Below are positions 52,707-60,989 of a DNA stretch of 64,000 nt, piece by piece. The notes under the pieces are model-generated. The model saw only the letters and a program-made list of their open reading frames with translations, made no database searches and was not told where the DNA came from. Source of the DNA: Paraburkholderia silviterrae (GTDB lineage: Bacteria; Pseudomonadota; Gammaproteobacteria; Burkholderiales; Burkholderiaceae). A program made the position numbers and the translations under genes. The first letter of the stretch is position 1; each line of letters starts with the position of its first letter. Location: NCBI RefSeq assembly GCF_004353915.1, contig NZ_SMRP01000015.1:11803-75802 (forward strand). Reading direction: 5' to 3'.

Positions 52707-52729
52707 GTCAGTATAGAAGTACGACTGAC
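52707..52729. promoter_or_regulatory. Candidate TetR operator GTCAGT-N11-ACTGAC
   Basis: A 6-bp inverted repeat with an 11-bp spacer, 53 bp upstream of the LuxE-like start; another ACTGAC lies at 52686. TATACT on the reverse strand inside it may be the -10 of the leftward promoter, which would suit repression. The rest of the 327-bp gap shows only a degenerate G run near 52863. Confidence 0.45.
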
Positions 52730-52981
52730 GATTTCGACTCCGGATTCGAGTGGCCCCGGACACAGCGCAGGGGCTTGATTGAGGCGCAAAGACGCGTGTC
52801 CATGCATGGGCGGCTCCGTCTTTTCGGGCAGGACGTCGCGAATGGCGAGCGCCACCCGAAAAGAGGGGGGACGCATGCGGGGTTTTGCGGCAGGCTACGC
52901 CCATGCGTGCACGCAGCGTGGTCTCGGGCGCATGGCAAGCAAAGCGAGCCACTTCTCCGTTTCACCCCCGGAATAGCCGAC

Positions 52982-53653
52982 ATGTCTTCGCGCAGGACGC
53001 CTCAGGCGCCCGAAACCCTGCAGATCGAAGTTCCCGCGCAGCCGCGCAAGCGTCCGAAGCAGGAACGTTCGGTTGTGCTCGTCGATGCGCTCAAGCGAAC
53101 CGCGTGGGAAATCCTCAGGAAAGAGGGGCGCAACGCGCTCTCGCTCGAGCGGCTGTCGATGCGCTCCGGCGTGGCCGTCAGTTCGATCTACGAATATTTT
53201 CCGACGATCGAGTCGCTCGTCTTCGTCATCTTCGAGGACTTTCGCGCACAGGCGCGTCAACGTCTCGTCATTGAGCTGCGCGCGTTGCCGCCGTCCACCA
53301 CCTTGTACGAAGGCATTGCATTGCTGCTGCGGGTCGGCATTCCGATGCTGCACGAGTGGGTGCAACTCGACCGCGAGGGATTCGTGAAAGCTTCGCAGTA
53401 CGACGAGCTCGTTCGGATCGATCTCGTGAAGCCGGCGCAGTACTGGACTTCGATGGCAACGGACGCGCTGATGGAGCGCTTTCCCGACGAAGTCGCGGTG
53501 CGCGACCGTGCAAAGGCGCGCTTCATGGCGTTTCACACCATCCTGGCGCTGCCGCGCGCCATGGCGCTGCTGCAGCCGGCGTATCTGGCCGACGCGGATA
53601 CCCAGGTGCTGATGGCGCGCATGCTGCATGCGCTTCTGACTACGCCGGGTTGA
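52982..53653 (+). CDS. TetR-family transcriptional regulator
   Basis: A 223-aa regulator with N-terminal HTH (about residues 30-80: VDALKRTAWEILRKEGRNAL, LSMRSGVAVSSIYEYFPTIE) and a helical ligand domain. ATG 52982 is used; upstream codons are not protein-like. It is divergent from the LuxE-like operon and 39 bp upstream of an SDR gene, so it probably controls one or both. The ligand may be an acyl-CoA, as for FadR/PsrA-type TetR proteins; this is inference. Confidence 0.88.
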   Translation: MSSRRTPQAPETLQIEVPAQPRKRPKQERSVVLVDALKRTAWEILRKEGRNALSLERLSMRSGVAVSSIYEYFPTIESLVFVIFEDFRAQARQRLVIELRALPPSTTLYEGIALLLRVGIPMLHEWVQLDREGFVKASQYDELVRIDLVKPAQYWTSMATDALMERFPDEVAVRDRAKARFMAFHTILALPRAMALLQPAYLADADTQVLMARMLHALLTTPG

Positions 53654-53692
53654 GGCTGGGCAGGAATTTCAGGGCTTATTAAGGATACCGAT

Positions 53693-54448
53693 ATGAATGA
53701 TTTGCAGGGAAAGGTGGTCATCGTCACGGGAGGCGCGGCGGGAATTGGCCGTGCGAGCGCGCTGCGCTTCGCGGGGGCGGGCGCGCGCGTCGTGGTGGCC
53801 GACCGGGACGAGGACGCCGCCCGTGCGGTGGCTGCCGGGATCGTCGAAGCGGGCGGCGAGGCGCTCGGCCTGCGCGTGGACGTGAGCCGCGACGAGGACT
53901 GCGCGGCGATGGTCGACGCGACGCAGCGCCACTTCGGTGGTCTTGACATCGCCTTCAACAACGCGGGCGTGTCCGGCCGCATCGCCCGCACCGAAGATCA
54001 GGGGCTCGATAACTGGCACGCGGTGTTGGGCGTCAATCTCACTGGCGTCTTCCAGTGCATGGTCCACGAACTGCGGGCGATGAAGGCGCACGGTGGGGTC
54101 ATCGTCAATACGGCATCCGTGGCGGGCGTGAAAGGCGCGCCATACAGCGCCGCGTATTGTGCTTCCAAGCACGGAGTGATTGGCTTGACCCGCGCGGCGG
54201 CGAAGGAGTACGGCAAGTACGGAATCCGCATCAACGCGGTTTGTCCCGGCTACATCCGGACCGCCATGGCCGATGAAATTGCCGCGGGCTCCGCGCAGGG
54301 CAGCTCGGAAGCCCTGGTGGCAGCCGCCGCGCTGCGCCGCTCGGCCGACCCCGAGGAGGTGGCCGAGCTGGTGGTGTGGCTTAGCTCGGCCAAGGCTTCA
54401 TTTGTGACGGGCGCGCACTATGTCGTTGACGGTGGGCTGAGTGCTTAG
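53693..54448 (+). CDS. SDR-family oxidoreductase
   Basis: A 251-aa classical SDR with TGGAAGIG, NNAGVSG, catalytic Ser in NTASVAG and YCASK. Likely a 3-hydroxyacyl-CoA or hydroxysteroid-type dehydrogenase. Cotranscribed with the TetR gene (39 bp gap) and convergent with the next SDR gene. Confidence 0.88.
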   Translation: MNDLQGKVVIVTGGAAGIGRASALRFAGAGARVVVADRDEDAARAVAAGIVEAGGEALGLRVDVSRDEDCAAMVDATQRHFGGLDIAFNNAGVSGRIARTEDQGLDNWHAVLGVNLTGVFQCMVHELRAMKAHGGVIVNTASVAGVKGAPYSAAYCASKHGVIGLTRAAAKEYGKYGIRINAVCPGYIRTAMADEIAAGSAQGSSEALVAAAALRRSADPEEVAELVVWLSSAKASFVTGAHYVVDGGLSA

Positions 54449-54500
54449 CTGAGTGTCTGGCGCGAGCGCCTGGCCGCATCGCGCCAGGCACGCGCGCCGC

Positions 54501-55340
54501 CTAGCCCCGCGACGCGTCGCCGTCGGCGCCGAAGGCGGTCCACCCCCCATCGACCGGCAACGTGACGCCGGTCACGTACGACGCCCAGTCGGAGGCAAGA
54601 AACGCCACCGCCTGCGCGACTTCGACCGGATAGCCGAGCCGCCCCATCGGCGTGCGGCGCTCGAGCGACGTCACGTCGAGCCGCCCCTCGCGCGTCATGG
54701 CGTCGAGCGGCGGCGTGCGAATGATGGCCGGCGCCACGCCATTCACGCGAATACCCTTTTGCGCCCATTCGCAGGCGAGCGAGCGCGTCAGCATCACGAC
54801 GCCCGCCTTTGAAGCGGTATAGGCCCCTATGCCCGGACCGCCGCCGAGCCCGTAGATCGACGCGATGTTGACGATGGCGCCGCCGCCGCGGGCGAGCATA
54901 TGCGCGCCCACGGCCCGCGACATGAGCCACGTGCCGGTGAGGTTGATGTCGAGGGTGCGCTGCCACACCGCGAGCGCCTGCCGGTCCGTGCGCGCTCCCG
55001 GTTCGAGCACGCCGGCGTTGTTCACCAGCACGTCGATGCCGCCCATGCACGCGATCGCTTCCGCGCTCATGCGCTCGACGTCCGCCTCCGAAGACACGTC
55101 GCCGCGCAGCATCGTCCATGCGGGGGCCACCACAGGGGCATTGAGGTCCGAAGCGCAAACCACGGCGCCGGCCTCCACAAAGAACGCGGCCACCGCCGCG
55201 CCGATCCCGCTTGCGCCGCCCGTGACGAGGACCCGTTTGCCGCTGACGTCGAGGCGCGGGCCGCTGTGCAAGCGGGGGTGCGAGTCGGGATTCAAGTCTG
55301 GGGGGCAGTCGGGGTTCGAGTTACCGCCTGAAAGATTCAC
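54501..55340 (-). CDS. SDR-family oxidoreductase
   Basis: A 279-aa classical SDR with TGGASGIG, NNAGV, the Ser in NIASIYG and YTASK. GTG 55340 is chosen because GGAGGG sits 7 nt upstream; ATG 55355 overlaps that site. The N-terminal 25 residues are an unusual polar extension (NSNPDCPPDLNPDSHPRLHS). It starts 28 bp after the crotonase gene at 55369 and shares its leftward G-box promoter. Confidence 0.87.
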   Translation of the reverse strand: MNLSGGNSNPDCPPDLNPDSHPRLHSGPRLDVSGKRVLVTGGASGIGAAVAAFFVEAGAVVCASDLNAPVVAPAWTMLRGDVSSEADVERMSAEAIACMGGIDVLVNNAGVLEPGARTDRQALAVWQRTLDINLTGTWLMSRAVGAHMLARGGGAIVNIASIYGLGGGPGIGAYTASKAGVVMLTRSLACEWAQKGIRVNGVAPAIIRTPPLDAMTREGRLDVTSLERRTPMGRLGYPVEVAQAVAFLASDWASYVTGVTLPVDGGWTAFGADGDASRG

Positions 55341-55368
55341 GATGATTCCCTCCATCCGCGCGCTGGGC

Positions 55369-56163
55369 TCACTTGCCCGTGAACACGGGCTTGCGCTTTT
55401 CGAGCATGGCGTTGACCGCTTCGCGGTGGTCGTCGGACTTGCTCGCGAGCCATTCGTACGAGATGCAGGTATCCATGATCGAGTGCGCGAGCTGCTTGAG
55501 GCCGATATTGGCGGACACCTTGGTCCAGCGGATGGCCTGCGAAGCGCCGGCGGCGAGGCGGTCGGCGAACTGGTTGACGCGTTCGTCGAGCACTTCCGCG
55601 GGCACCGCATGGTTGATGAGGCCGATGCGCGCGGCGTCGATGGCGCTGAGCGGTTCGCCCGTCAGCAGATATTCCTTGGCGCGCGCATAGCCGATGAGCT
55701 GCGGCCAGATCACGGCGCCGCCGTCGCCCGCCACGAGCCCCACGTTCACGTGCGGGTCGGCGATCTTCGCCGTGTCGGCCGCGAAGATCACGTCGCAGAA
55801 GAGGGCGATGCTCGCGCCCAGCCCGATGGCCGGCCCGTTCACCTTGGCGATGATCGGTTTTTCGCAGTCGAGCTGGGCAAAGATGATCTGCTTCGCTTCG
55901 CGCGCCGTCACGCGAAAGGCGGCAGGGTCGTCAAACGAGGCCTTCACGGCTTCGAGATCGCCGCCGGCCGAAAACGCGCGGCCCGCGCCGGTGAGGACGA
56001 TGACCTCGGAGTCGGGGTCGTTGTTCGCGTCGATGAAAACCTGCGCCATCTCCGCGTGCAGCCCGGCGTTGAAGGCGTTGAGCTGTTCGGGGCGATTCAG
56101 GGTGATTTCGAGCACGCGGCCGCGCCGCGCGAACGTGATGTGCCGGTAGGCGTTGAAGTCCAT
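55369..56163 (-). CDS. Crotonase-family protein lacking both catalytic Glu positions
   Basis: A 264-aa crotonase fold with AFSAGGDLEAVK and NGPAIGLGASIALFCDV. The two hydratase glutamates are replaced (GLGAS and ADPHVNVG), so simple enoyl-CoA hydration is unlikely; isomerase, hydrolase or C-C cleaving activity should be considered. First gene of the leftward unit with the SDR, behind a G-box promoter. Confidence 0.88.
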   Translation of the reverse strand: MDFNAYRHITFARRGRVLEITLNRPEQLNAFNAGLHAEMAQVFIDANNDPDSEVIVLTGAGRAFSAGGDLEAVKASFDDPAAFRVTAREAKQIIFAQLDCEKPIIAKVNGPAIGLGASIALFCDVIFAADTAKIADPHVNVGLVAGDGGAVIWPQLIGYARAKEYLLTGEPLSAIDAARIGLINHAVPAEVLDERVNQFADRLAAGASQAIRWTKVSANIGLKQLAHSIMDTCISYEWLASKSDDHREAVNAMLEKRKPVFTGK

Positions 56164-56245
56164 GGTGTCTCCACGTTGTAGTCGATGCGAATGTGCGGGT
56201 AGCCCATGCCGGGTTGCGAACCTCGGGCTGGAACCGCTCGTGCAG

Positions 56246-56282
56246 ACAATAGCCAGTGCGTTTTCCGGGCGTCCCCCCTCCC
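56246..56282 (-). promoter_or_regulatory. G-box promoter 5 (leftward): GGGAGGGG(GG) - TATTGT
   Basis: On the reverse strand the box starts at 56282 and TATTGT covers 56251-56246; the spacer is 21 bp from the end of the G run (23 from the 8-bp core). It lies 83 bp before the crotonase gene at 56163. Confidence 0.55.
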
Positions 56283-56440
56283 GATGGCAGGGGCGGCCCT
56301 GCGGGCGCGGGCACGCCGCTGTGCGGCATGGGCTGCATCGACCATGCGTGCCGTTCGCAGTGGCGTGCGCCGTGCTGTGCGCGATATCAAGCGGCGGGGT
56401 TGCCGCATCCCATGCCCGGCCAACCCCCGACGGCAAAAAA

Positions 56441-56475
56441 GGGAGGGGCGAACGCGCCGCCGTCCTCCCTACCAT
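56441..56475 (+). promoter_or_regulatory. G-box promoter 6: GGGAGGGG - 21 bp - TACCAT
   Basis: The box at 56441-56448 is preceded by an A run; TACCAT at 56470-56475 lies 47 bp before the crotonase gene at 56522. CCTCCCT before the -10 mirrors the box as at 40162. Confidence 0.6.
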
Positions 56476-56521
56476 GCTCCAGCAGGTACGCATCGGAACA
56501 CTTTGCTGGAGGGAAACCGGG

Positions 56522-57319
56522 ATGTCCGAGAACACAGTGGTACTGGAGCGCGTCGGCGGCACCGCCGTCATCACGCTGAACCGGCCGCACCGGCGCAACG
56601 CGCTCGATGACTCCATCAGGACCAGCATGAGCGCCGCCCTCGATGCCGTCCGGCGCGACGCCGGCGTGCATGCAGTCGTGCTGACGGGGGCGGGCGGCAA
56701 CTTCTGCGCGGGCGCGGATCTCGGCAACGGCGAGGGCGAACGCGAGCGCGGCGCCTACGTGCGCGAATTGCTGTTAGACCACGATCGCTGGTTCACCGAC
56801 CTGATCGATCTGGAGAAGCCGGTCATTGCCGCCGTCGATGGCTTCGCAACGGGCGCGGGGCTTTCGGTCGCGCTGGCCGCGGACTTCATCATCGCGAGCG
56901 AGCGCGCGCGCTTCGTGTCCAGCTTCGCGCGCGTGGGCTTCATTCCCGATCTCTCGCTGCTCCACACGCTGCCGCGCCGCGTGGGCCTCGCGCGTGCGAA
57001 GGAGATCGTGTTTTCCGCGCGCGAGATCTTGCCCGACGAGGCGCTCGCGCTCGGCCTCGCCGACACCGTGGTGCCGGCCGCGCGCCTGCACGAAGCCGCC
57101 GTCGAATTCGCGCAGCGTTTCGCCGACGCGCCCACCCAGGTGCTCGGCATGGCCAAACGCATCATGAACAGCACGTTCGAAACCGACCGTCACGCGCTCG
57201 CGCAGCTCGAAGCCACCGTGCAGGGCCTGTGCGCGGCGGGGCGCTTCAACGCCGAAGCCATGCGGCGCTTCTTCGCCAAGGAAGCGCCGCTCTACGCGGG
57301 AACGCAGCGTCTGTTCTGA
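56522..57319 (+). CDS. PaaG-like enoyl-CoA isomerase/hydratase, copy 1
   Basis: A 265-aa crotonase. NFCAGADLGN and GFATGAGLSVALAADFIIAS form the CoA/oxyanion site; the hydratase glutamates are absent but an Asp in GFIPDLS matches the catalytic Asp of PaaG-type Delta3-Delta2 isomerases. It is closely similar to the protein at 60982 over its whole length. First gene of a five-gene rightward operon. Confidence 0.88.
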   Translation: MSENTVVLERVGGTAVITLNRPHRRNALDDSIRTSMSAALDAVRRDAGVHAVVLTGAGGNFCAGADLGNGEGERERGAYVRELLLDHDRWFTDLIDLEKPVIAAVDGFATGAGLSVALAADFIIASERARFVSSFARVGFIPDLSLLHTLPRRVGLARAKEIVFSAREILPDEALALGLADTVVPAARLHEAAVEFAQRFADAPTQVLGMAKRIMNSTFETDRHALAQLEATVQGLCAAGRFNAEAMRRFFAKEAPLYAGTQRLF

Positions 57320-57350
57320 GCGGTCCGCACGCGTTCCCGTGCGCAGCAAA

Positions 57351-57400
57351 GCGAATCAAGCCGAATCAAGCCGAATCAAGCCAAACCAGACCGAATCAAG
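57351..57400. repeat. Five 10-bp tandem repeats (CCGAATCAAG)
   Basis: Units start at 57351, 57361, 57371, 57381 and 57391; the fourth is degenerate (CCAAACCAGA). They occupy the gap before the thiolase gene and share the core GAATCAAGC with the repeat at 51151-51210. Confidence 0.8.
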
Positions 57401-57434
57401 CGATTTTCAGCATTCATCATTCAAGGAGAAGGAC

Positions 57435-58616
57435 ATGACGCACAAAGTCGTCGTTGCAGGCGTGGGGATGATCCCGTTCAAAAAGCCTGGCCAGAGCGAT
57501 CCCTATACGGTCATGGGCGCACAGGCCGTGCGCCTTGCTCTCGCCGACGCGGGCGTGGGCTACGAGTCGATCCAGCAGGCGTATGCGAGCTACGCATTCG
57601 GTGATTCGACGGGCGGCCAGCGCGTGCTGTACGACGTCGGCATGACCGGCATTCCCGTCATCAACGTTCACAACAACTGCGCGAGCGGCTCGACGGCGCT
57701 GTTCCTCGCGAATCAGGCCATCGCGAGCGGCATGGTCGATATCGTGCTGGCCTTCGGCTTCGAGCAGATGAACCCCGGCGCGATCACCTCGCCCTGGAAC
57801 GACCGCCCGGCGCCGCTCGATCCGTTCCAGGCGCAGTGCGCCGACATCGTCCCCGCCGAGGTGCCGCCCGCGCTGCGCCTGTTCGGCGCGGCCGGTCAGG
57901 AGCACATGAAGCGCTTCGGCACGCCGCTCGAGACGTTCGCGAAGATCCGCGCCAAGGCGAGCCGCCACGCCGCCAACAACCCCCTCGCGGTGTTCCGCAA
58001 GGTGGTCACGCCCGAGGAGGTGCTGGCCGACCAGGTGATGTGGCCGGGCATCATGACGCGCCTGATGGCGTGCCCGCCGACCTGCGGCGCGGCGGCAGCC
58101 GTGCTGTGCAGCGAGGCCTATGCGATCAAGCACGGTCTCGACTCGCGCGTCTGGATCGCCGGCCAGGCGCTCACCACCGACGGCCCGGAGACCTTCAACT
58201 CCGGCGACATGCGCCACCTAGCGGGCTTCGGCATGTCGCGCGCGGCGGCGGGCAAGGTCTATGAGATGGCCGGTATCGGCGCGGAAGACGTCGATGTGGT
58301 GGAACTGCACGATTGCTTCGCGCAGAACGAGCTGCTGACCTACGAGGCGCTCGGACTGTGCCCGGAAGGCGGCGCTGAAAAATTCGTCAACGCGGGCGAC
58401 AACACCTATGGCGGCCGGTACGTCGTCAATCCGTCGGGCGGCCTGCTTTCGAAGGGGCATCCGATCGGCGCAACGGGTCTTGCGCAGTGCACCGAGCTCG
58501 TCCAGCAATTGCGCGGCTGCGCAGGCGAGCGCCAGGTGGAAGGCGCGCGCATCGCGCTGCAGCACAACGTGGGCATTGGCGGCGCGGCGGTCGTCACGAT
58601 GTACCGCAAGGACTGA
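57435..58616 (+). CDS. SCP2-type thiolase (canonical motifs)
   Basis: A 393-aa thiolase with nucleophile region NNCASGS, intact HDCF (VELHDCFAQNEL) and SKGHPIGATG. It performs thiolytic release of acetyl- or propionyl-CoA from 3-ketoacyl-CoA, typically with branched or steroid-like chains. AAGGAGAAGG precedes the start. It contrasts with the variant thiolase at 47084. Confidence 0.9.
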   Translation: MTHKVVVAGVGMIPFKKPGQSDPYTVMGAQAVRLALADAGVGYESIQQAYASYAFGDSTGGQRVLYDVGMTGIPVINVHNNCASGSTALFLANQAIASGMVDIVLAFGFEQMNPGAITSPWNDRPAPLDPFQAQCADIVPAEVPPALRLFGAAGQEHMKRFGTPLETFAKIRAKASRHAANNPLAVFRKVVTPEEVLADQVMWPGIMTRLMACPPTCGAAAAVLCSEAYAIKHGLDSRVWIAGQALTTDGPETFNSGDMRHLAGFGMSRAAAGKVYEMAGIGAEDVDVVELHDCFAQNELLTYEALGLCPEGGAEKFVNAGDNTYGGRYVVNPSGGLLSKGHPIGATGLAQCTELVQQLRGCAGERQVEGARIALQHNVGIGGAAVVTMYRKD

Positions 58617-58628
58617 CAGGGGACAGGC

Positions 58629-59837
58629 ATGGACTTTCGGGCTGATCCGGGGCTGGAGGCGTTTCGCGAGGCGGTGCGCCAGTTCCTGCGCGAGAAGGTG
58701 CCGGCGGACCTTCTCGGGCTGCCGCGCTGCACGCGCTCGCCGCGCGAGCAGATCCTGCGCTGGCAGAAACTCCTCAACGCACACGGCTGGGGCGCGCCGT
58801 ACTGGCCGAAGGAGCATGGCGGCACGGGCTGGTCGGTGCCGCAGATGCTGGTCTTCGACGACGAATGCACGGCGGCCGGCACGCCCACCCAGGACGGCTT
58901 CGTGCAGAAGATGCTCGGTCCCGTGCTGAACGCGTTCGCCACGCCCGAACAGAAGGCCGAACATCTGCCGGCCGCGCTCGACGGCGAGCGCCTCTGGTGC
59001 CAGGGGTTTTCCGAGCCCGGCGCCGGTTCGGACCTCGCTTCGCTGCGCACGCGCGCCGTCCTTGTCAAAAGCGGCGACGGCGATCACTACGTCGTCAACG
59101 GCCAGAAGATCTGGACGAGCTATGCGCACCACGCCGACTGGATCTTCATGCTCGTGCGCACCGAGACGGGCGTCAAGAAGCAGGCCGGCATCAGCTTTTT
59201 GCTCGTGGACATGAAGACGCCGGGCATCACCGTGCGGCCGATCCGCAGCATCGACGACGCCCACCACCTGAACGAGACGTTCTTCGAGAACGTGCGCGTG
59301 CCCGCGAAGAACCTGATCGGCGCGGAGGGGGCGGGCTGGAGCATCACCAAGTTCCTGCTCAACAACGAGCACGCGACCACGGCGGACCTGCCCGACATCA
59401 AGCGCTATATGCGCGAGCTGTGCCGCATGGCGACGACGTTGCGCTCCGGCGAGGGCCGCCTGATCGACCAGCCGGCGTTCGCACTGAAGCTCGCGCGTTT
59501 GAGCGCCGAGCAGGAGGCGATCGGCATGATGGTGCAGCGCGTGGCCAACCTCGAGATGCGGCACGACCCCGCGTCGCACGTGCTCGGCTCGATGCTCAAG
59601 GTGCGCGCCACGGAATTGCAGCAACGCATCACGGAAGCCCAGGTGGAGGCGCTGGGCGACTACGGCGCGGTGGCCTATGCGCATCCGCACGAGGCGTCGC
59701 CCGTGCCGCCGTACCCGCTGCAGGAGATGGCGCGCGGCGTCGCCAACGACATGTTCCTGCGCCGCGCGGCCACCATCTACGGCGGCACCAGCGAAGTGCA
59801 GCGCGGCATCATCGCGAAGCTGCAATTCCAGCTCTGA
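58629..59837 (+). CDS. Acyl-CoA dehydrogenase, Glu-to-Gly variant
   Basis: A 402-aa acyl-CoA dehydrogenase of the long N-terminal type (GWGAPYWPKEHGGTGWSVPQ; GFSEPGAGSDLASL). The usual YEGTS motif reads IYGGTSEVQRG, so the base must come from another position, as in IVD-like and heteromeric FadE enzymes. It starts 12 bp after the thiolase stop. It could pair with the Glu-less protein coded at 40276. Confidence 0.88.
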   Translation: MDFRADPGLEAFREAVRQFLREKVPADLLGLPRCTRSPREQILRWQKLLNAHGWGAPYWPKEHGGTGWSVPQMLVFDDECTAAGTPTQDGFVQKMLGPVLNAFATPEQKAEHLPAALDGERLWCQGFSEPGAGSDLASLRTRAVLVKSGDGDHYVVNGQKIWTSYAHHADWIFMLVRTETGVKKQAGISFLLVDMKTPGITVRPIRSIDDAHHLNETFFENVRVPAKNLIGAEGAGWSITKFLLNNEHATTADLPDIKRYMRELCRMATTLRSGEGRLIDQPAFALKLARLSAEQEAIGMMVQRVANLEMRHDPASHVLGSMLKVRATELQQRITEAQVEALGDYGAVAYAHPHEASPVPPYPLQEMARGVANDMFLRRAATIYGGTSEVQRGIIAKLQFQL

Positions 59838-59855
59838 ATCCGAAGGGAGGACACC

Positions 59856-60989
59856 ATGGTTTCGAATCGAAGCGGTCCGTTGCAGGGGCTGCGCATTCTG
59901 GAGATTGCCGGGCTGGGGCCCGCGCCCGTTGCCGCGATGCTGCTGGCCGATCTTGGCGCCGACGTCGTGCTGGTCGACCGCAAGACGCCCGGCGCCGAAG
60001 ATCTCGATATTGGCCGGCACGCTATCCAGAATCGCGGCAAGCGCTCGATTGCCGTCGATCTCAAGACGCAGGAGGGCGTGCAGACGGTGCTCGAACTGGT
60101 GCAGCACTGCGACGCCATGATCGAAGGGATGCGTCCCGGCGTGATGGAGCGGCTTGGCCTCGGCCCCGATGTCTGTCTCGCGCGCAATCCGAAGCTCGTG
60201 TATGGCCGCATGACCGGCTGGGGGCAGGACGGGCCGCTCGCGCAGGCGGCGGGCCATGACCTGAACTACGTCGCGCTGTCGGGCGCCTTGTGGTGGTCCG
60301 GCCAGCCCGGCGAAGCGCCGATGCCGCCGCCGAGCCTCGTGGGCGACATCGGCGGCGGCGCCCTGTATCTCGTGGTCGGGCTGCTCGCCGGCATCATGAG
60401 CGCGCGCTCGAAAGGCGAGGGCCAGGGCCGGGGCCAGGTAGTCGATGCGGCAATCGTCGATGGCAGCGCGCACATGCTCAATCTGCTGCTCGGCCTCAAA
60501 TCGGCCGGGCAGTTCGTGAACGAACGCGGGCGCAGCCTGCTCGACGGCCCGCACTGGTATCGCACCTATCGTTGTGCCGACGGCAACTTCGTTTCGATTG
60601 CCGCGGCCGAGCCGCGCTTTAACACGCTGCTGCTGCAAAAACTCGGCCTCACCGACGATCCCGCGCACGCCGCCGCTTACGACCTTCAGGCATGGCCGCA
60701 GCTGCATGAACGCTTCGCGGCCCTGTTCGCCACCCGGACGCGCGACGAATGGTGCGCACTGCTCGAAGGCACCGATGCCTGCTTCGCGCCGGTGCTCAAT
60801 CCGGACGAAGCGGCGGTGCATCCGCACATGGCGGCGCGCGGCGTGTACAGCGTGATCGACGGTGTTCTGCAGGCGAATCCCGCGCCGCGCTTTTCCGGCA
60901 CGCCGGCGGGGCAACCGGGCGCGGTGGCCTCGCGTGGTGAGGATACCGAATCGATACTGAGGGACTGGTGTGGAGAGAGACATGAGTGA
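59856..60989 (+). CDS. CaiB/BaiF family protein, alpha-methylacyl-CoA racemase-like
   Basis: A 377-aa class III CoA-transferase-fold protein. The opening LEIAGLGPAPVAAMLLADLG, IEGMRPGVMERLGLGPD, AGHDLNYVALSG (probable catalytic His) and VGDIGGG (Asp) match AMACR/Mcr rather than formyl-CoA transferases. AMACR epimerises 2-methylacyl-CoA so that dehydrogenases can act, which implies a methyl-branched substrate. It follows the dehydrogenase by 18 bp and its end overlaps the next gene. Confidence 0.87.
   Translation: MVSNRSGPLQGLRILEIAGLGPAPVAAMLLADLGADVVLVDRKTPGAEDLDIGRHAIQNRGKRSIAVDLKTQEGVQTVLELVQHCDAMIEGMRPGVMERLGLGPDVCLARNPKLVYGRMTGWGQDGPLAQAAGHDLNYVALSGALWWSGQPGEAPMPPPSLVGDIGGGALYLVVGLLAGIMSARSKGEGQGRGQVVDAAIVDGSAHMLNLLLGLKSAGQFVNERGRSLLDGPHWYRTYRCADGNFVSIAAAEPRFNTLLLQKLGLTDDPAHAAAYDLQAWPQLHERFAALFATRTRDEWCALLEGTDACFAPVLNPDEAAVHPHMAARGVYSVIDGVLQANPAPRFSGTPAGQPGAVASRGEDTESILRDWCGERHE

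Noticed and set aside
52861..52901. AGAGGGGGG run before the TetR gene as a G-box promoter
   Set aside because: The spacer to the nearest TA-containing -10 is about 25 bp and that element (TACGCC) is poor.
57351..57400. CRISPR array
   Set aside because: Repeats are 10 bp, directly adjacent without spacers, and no cas genes are present.
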